Shown piece after piece: positions 61,675 through 64,000 of a stretch of 64,000 nt of DNA; position 1 is the stretch's first letter, and each line of letters opens with the position of its first letter. The stretch covers positions 3,286,001 to 3,350,000 of the forward strand of contig CM023540.1 of assembly GCA_013350335.1 (NCBI GenBank). The letters are read 5' to 3'. The notes below the pieces were generated by a model that did no database searches, was not told the origin of the DNA, and was given only the letters and a program-made list of their open reading frames with translations. This stretch comes from Chimonanthus salicifolius (lineage: Eukaryota; Streptophyta; Magnoliopsida; Laurales; Calycanthaceae). Made by a program: the position numbers and the translations under genes.

Positions 61675-63083
61675 ATCAGGACAGAATGGGAAATGTTGAA
61701 TACCATACGAGAGTTCAACTTGTATATCAATAACCATGGGAATATGTACAATTTGATCATACGGTCTAACATGGTTACTATGATTGAACAGGAACAACGG
61801 ATAGACTCGGAAGTGGAGGAGATATGGGCCAAGATGTCTACTGGTGAAGTCATACCGGAATGGAAGATACGACCAGGACATGGTCTTGTATTCCGAGGAA
61901 GGGTATACGTACAAAAGAGCTGCAAAAAAGAGTTATTGGTTGAGGCACATTAGACCAAACTCTCTATTCATCCGGGCAGCACCAAGATGTATCACGACCT
62001 GAAGAGACATTACTGGTGGCACGGACTCAAGAAGGATGTGGCAGAATTTGTGGCTCATTGCTTAACTTGTCAACAGGTTAAGACGGAACATCAGAAGCCA
62101 CTAGGGTTACTCAAATCCTTACTAGTGCCGGAATGGAAATGGGAACACATTTCCATGGATTTTGTATCACGACCTGAGAGGACTTTAGGTCGACGGTATA
62201 TCAGGGATATCATCAGATTGTATGGTATTCCTCAGAGTATTGTGTCTGACAGAGATAGTCGATTCACCGGCAGGGTATGGCAGAGCATGCAGACGGCCAT
62301 GGGAACAGATCTACTGACTAGTACAACATTCCATCCACAGACTGATGGACAGTCTGAGAGAGCAATACAGACACTGGAAGATATGCTGAGAGCATGTATG
62401 TTAGATTTCAAGGGTAGATGGGAGGATCACTTTACAACAACAATTACCAGGTAAGCCTCCAGATGGCTCCATTTGAGGCTTTATATGGTAGACCATGTAG
62501 ATCACCTGTGTGCTGGACAGAGGCCGATGAGCCTGCACTGATTGGACCTGAGTTGGTTGCAGAGACTACAACGCAGATACAGTTAATACGACAACATTTA
62601 TTGACTGCGCAAAGTCGTCAGAAGAGTTATGCTGATAAGAGGATGAGGTTCCTTGAATTTGATGTGGGGGACATGGTGTTCTTGAAAGTCTCACCACGAA
62701 AGGGACACATGAGATTTGGAAAGAAGGGGAAATTGTCGCCAAGATATGTGGGACCGTTTTCAATCATAAGAAGGATGGGGGACGTGGCCTAACAGTTGTC
62801 ACTCCCATTACAGTTGGCATCTTTGCACGATGTGTTCCATATATCGATGTTGAGGAAGTACAATCCTGATCCTTCTCATGTACTGAACATAGAAGACATA
62901 GAGGTCCAAAGCGATGTGACATACGTCGAGAAGCCTGTCCGAGTGGTGGACACAGAACAAAGGGTATTGCGGAACCGAGCGATCCAGTTTGTCAAGGTGG
63001 TATGGGATTGACATGGCATTGAGGAAGCCACATGGGAACTCTAGTCGGAAATGAGAAAAGCTCATCCTGAGCTATTTATGTAA
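61675..63083 (+). pseudogene. Element A integrase and chromodomain remnant
   Basis: The linker (61693-61953) ends in TAG where C has CAG. The HHCC region (RHYWWHGL to HCLTCQQ) is open in 61987-62454. A deletion of roughly 100 bp after MDFV removes the first catalytic Asp (WVVVDRL in C); the second Asp (SDRDSRF) and Glu (GQSERA) remain. A second, smaller deletion at 62430 shifts frame. The C-terminal domain (62418-62792) ends in TAA. The chromodomain part reads PVRVVDTEQRVL to VKVVWD, then TGA as in C. TAA 63081-63083 is the ancestral end. Confidence 0.9.
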
Positions 63084-63127
63084 ATGTTTGAAACCCTACT
63101 TCACTCGATTTTTGGGACAAAAATTTT

Positions 63128-63137
63128 AAAAAGAGGG
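63128..63137 (+). promoter_or_regulatory. Polypurine tract of element A
   Basis: AAAAAGAGGG followed by TTGTAT and the 3' LTR start at 63144. Confidence 0.7.
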
Positions 63138-63143
63138 TTGTAT

Positions 63144-64000
63144 TGTAACACCCCGGATTTTCAAGTTATTAATATAAATAGAAATTACCCATTTAATTTG
63201 TGAATTATTGATATGGATCTTAGATGGGTAAAGTGTTGGGTCATTACCCAATTAAGACCCAACAGTTTTGGTAAATGGTTTCAATAAAATTAAATGGGGA
63301 TTAATTTAATTAGTAATGCAATACTATATAAATAATGAATGGGATAATTATCCTTGGCTGTATATGTGGGATTTTCTTATCCACATTGATATGTTAGAAT
63401 ATCTTGAGAAGATATCTAAGATTAAATAAAGAAGATGTCTATAGATAAATATAGATGGCTTGGTCGCATGAGTGATATGCATATCTATGTGATGCGCATA
63501 GATCATTTAAAAAGGGGCTTTCTTGATTAAAAACAGCATAAAGGAATTATTATCTTAGCACCTTTTAAATTGGGATCAATGGGAGATTAATTAAGGGATT
63601 TGCTAAGAGGGGCGCATGACACCTTCTAAAAGAGGCAATAAGAGGCGCGCATGGCACCTTCTAAAAGAGACACAAAGAAGGGGCGCACGGCACTAGACAA
63701 TTGGCATCTCAAAACCTTCTAAATATGGGATTAAGTGGAGGTTTTTATCAAAGAAAGAACCACAACAAGGGCACACGGCAATTGTATCTTAGCACCTTCT
63801 AAATTGGGACCAATTGGAAGTCTTATAAGGAAAAGAGGGAAGAGGCGCACGGCAATACACATACACCCAAGGCCGAATTCTCTCTTTCTCTCAAGTCTCA
63901 TTCTCGACTTTCATAATACACAAAGGAAGAAAAGGCAGCCAGCAAGTGAAAGATCAAAAAGAAGATAAGGATTGGAAGAGCAAGAACAACCGAAGGAAAA
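63144..64000 (+). repeat. Element A 3' LTR, first 857 bp
   Basis: Begins TGTAACACCCCGG. It shows the U3 uninterrupted at the B target (near 63640) and the TATA-like TTATAAGG (63823-63830). It leaves the window inside the leader, just before the position of the donor-like site. Confidence 0.92.

Larger units (their letters stand above)
18572..64000 (+). mobile_element. Element A: Tekay/Del-type chromovirus, outermost of the nest
   Basis: Plus-strand LTR retrotransposon. The 5' LTR is 18572-19072 plus 48757-51487, the PBS is 51490-51501, the internal region is 51488-52114 plus 59030-63143, and the 3' LTR begins at 63144 and leaves the window. Both LTRs start with the same TGTAACACCCCGGATTTTCA and agree closely over the stretch visible in both. 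B (19073-48756) sits in the 5' LTR and F (52115-59029) in gag. Gag-pol carries a C-terminal chromodomain and the PBS fits initiator tRNA-Met, both typical of the Tekay clade. It is not autonomous now because gag and pol are broken many times. Confidence 0.9.

Overview
The window is plant nuclear heterochromatin. I find no host protein-coding gene, tRNA or rRNA. Almost every base belongs to nested LTR retrotransposons. Evidence for a plant: Ty3/gypsy chromovirus gag-pol with a chromodomain, primer-binding sites matching initiator tRNA-Met (TGGTATCAGAGC), Athila/Calypso-like tRNA-Asp primer sites (TGGCGCCGTTG type), and very long LTRs. The species cannot be named from sequence alone. Labels used below: P, Q, H, M, L, K, A, B, C, D, E, F, G.

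Layout. 1-2177: 3' parts of two LTRs (P nested in Q). 2178-18571: an AT-rich Athila-like region. Its left arm is on the minus strand and its right arm on the plus strand, with the turn near 13594. It is broken by solo LTR H (2396-6352, TSD ATAGA) and by a head-to-head pair of truncated LTRs M and L (6995-12904). L itself carries solo LTR K (8026-11290, TSD GAACC). 18572-64000: element A (plus), a Tekay/Del-type chromovirus whose 3' LTR runs off the window. A's 5' LTR holds element B (19073-48756, minus, TSD TAAGA). B's 3' LTR holds element C (20516-39691, plus, TSD GAACC). C's 5' LTR holds solo LTR D of another family (21879-25927, TSD GTTGG), and C's 3' LTR holds solo LTR E (33549-37275, TSD TGGCC). 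A's gag is split by solo LTR F (52115-59029, minus), which holds solo LTR G (53960-57732, minus, TSD GGTCC). Removing the inserts in order rejoins each host sequence, often against an uninterrupted copy elsewhere in the window.

Coding content is three broken gag-pol regions. A and C keep recognisable gag, zinc knuckle, protease, reverse transcriptase, RNase H, integrase and chromodomain segments with many stops and frameshifts. B keeps gag ends, a protease scrap and integrase/chromodomain scraps; unrelated sequence sits where RT and RNase H should be.

Two features stand out. (1) The LTRs carry about 85-90 copies of a near-perfect hairpin: arms GGTTCGGCCAT and ATGGCCGAACC around a 5-base loop. 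Some loops are flipped between homologous copies, and three elements inserted inside the hairpin's right arm. (2) Nearly every LTR has a GTAAGT-type splice donor just before the hairpin field, and a CTAAC branch-like site, pyrimidine tract and CAG acceptor after it. This suggests an intron of about 1.9-2.4 kb inside the LTR that contains all the hairpins. The intron is an inference from sequence and is untested.
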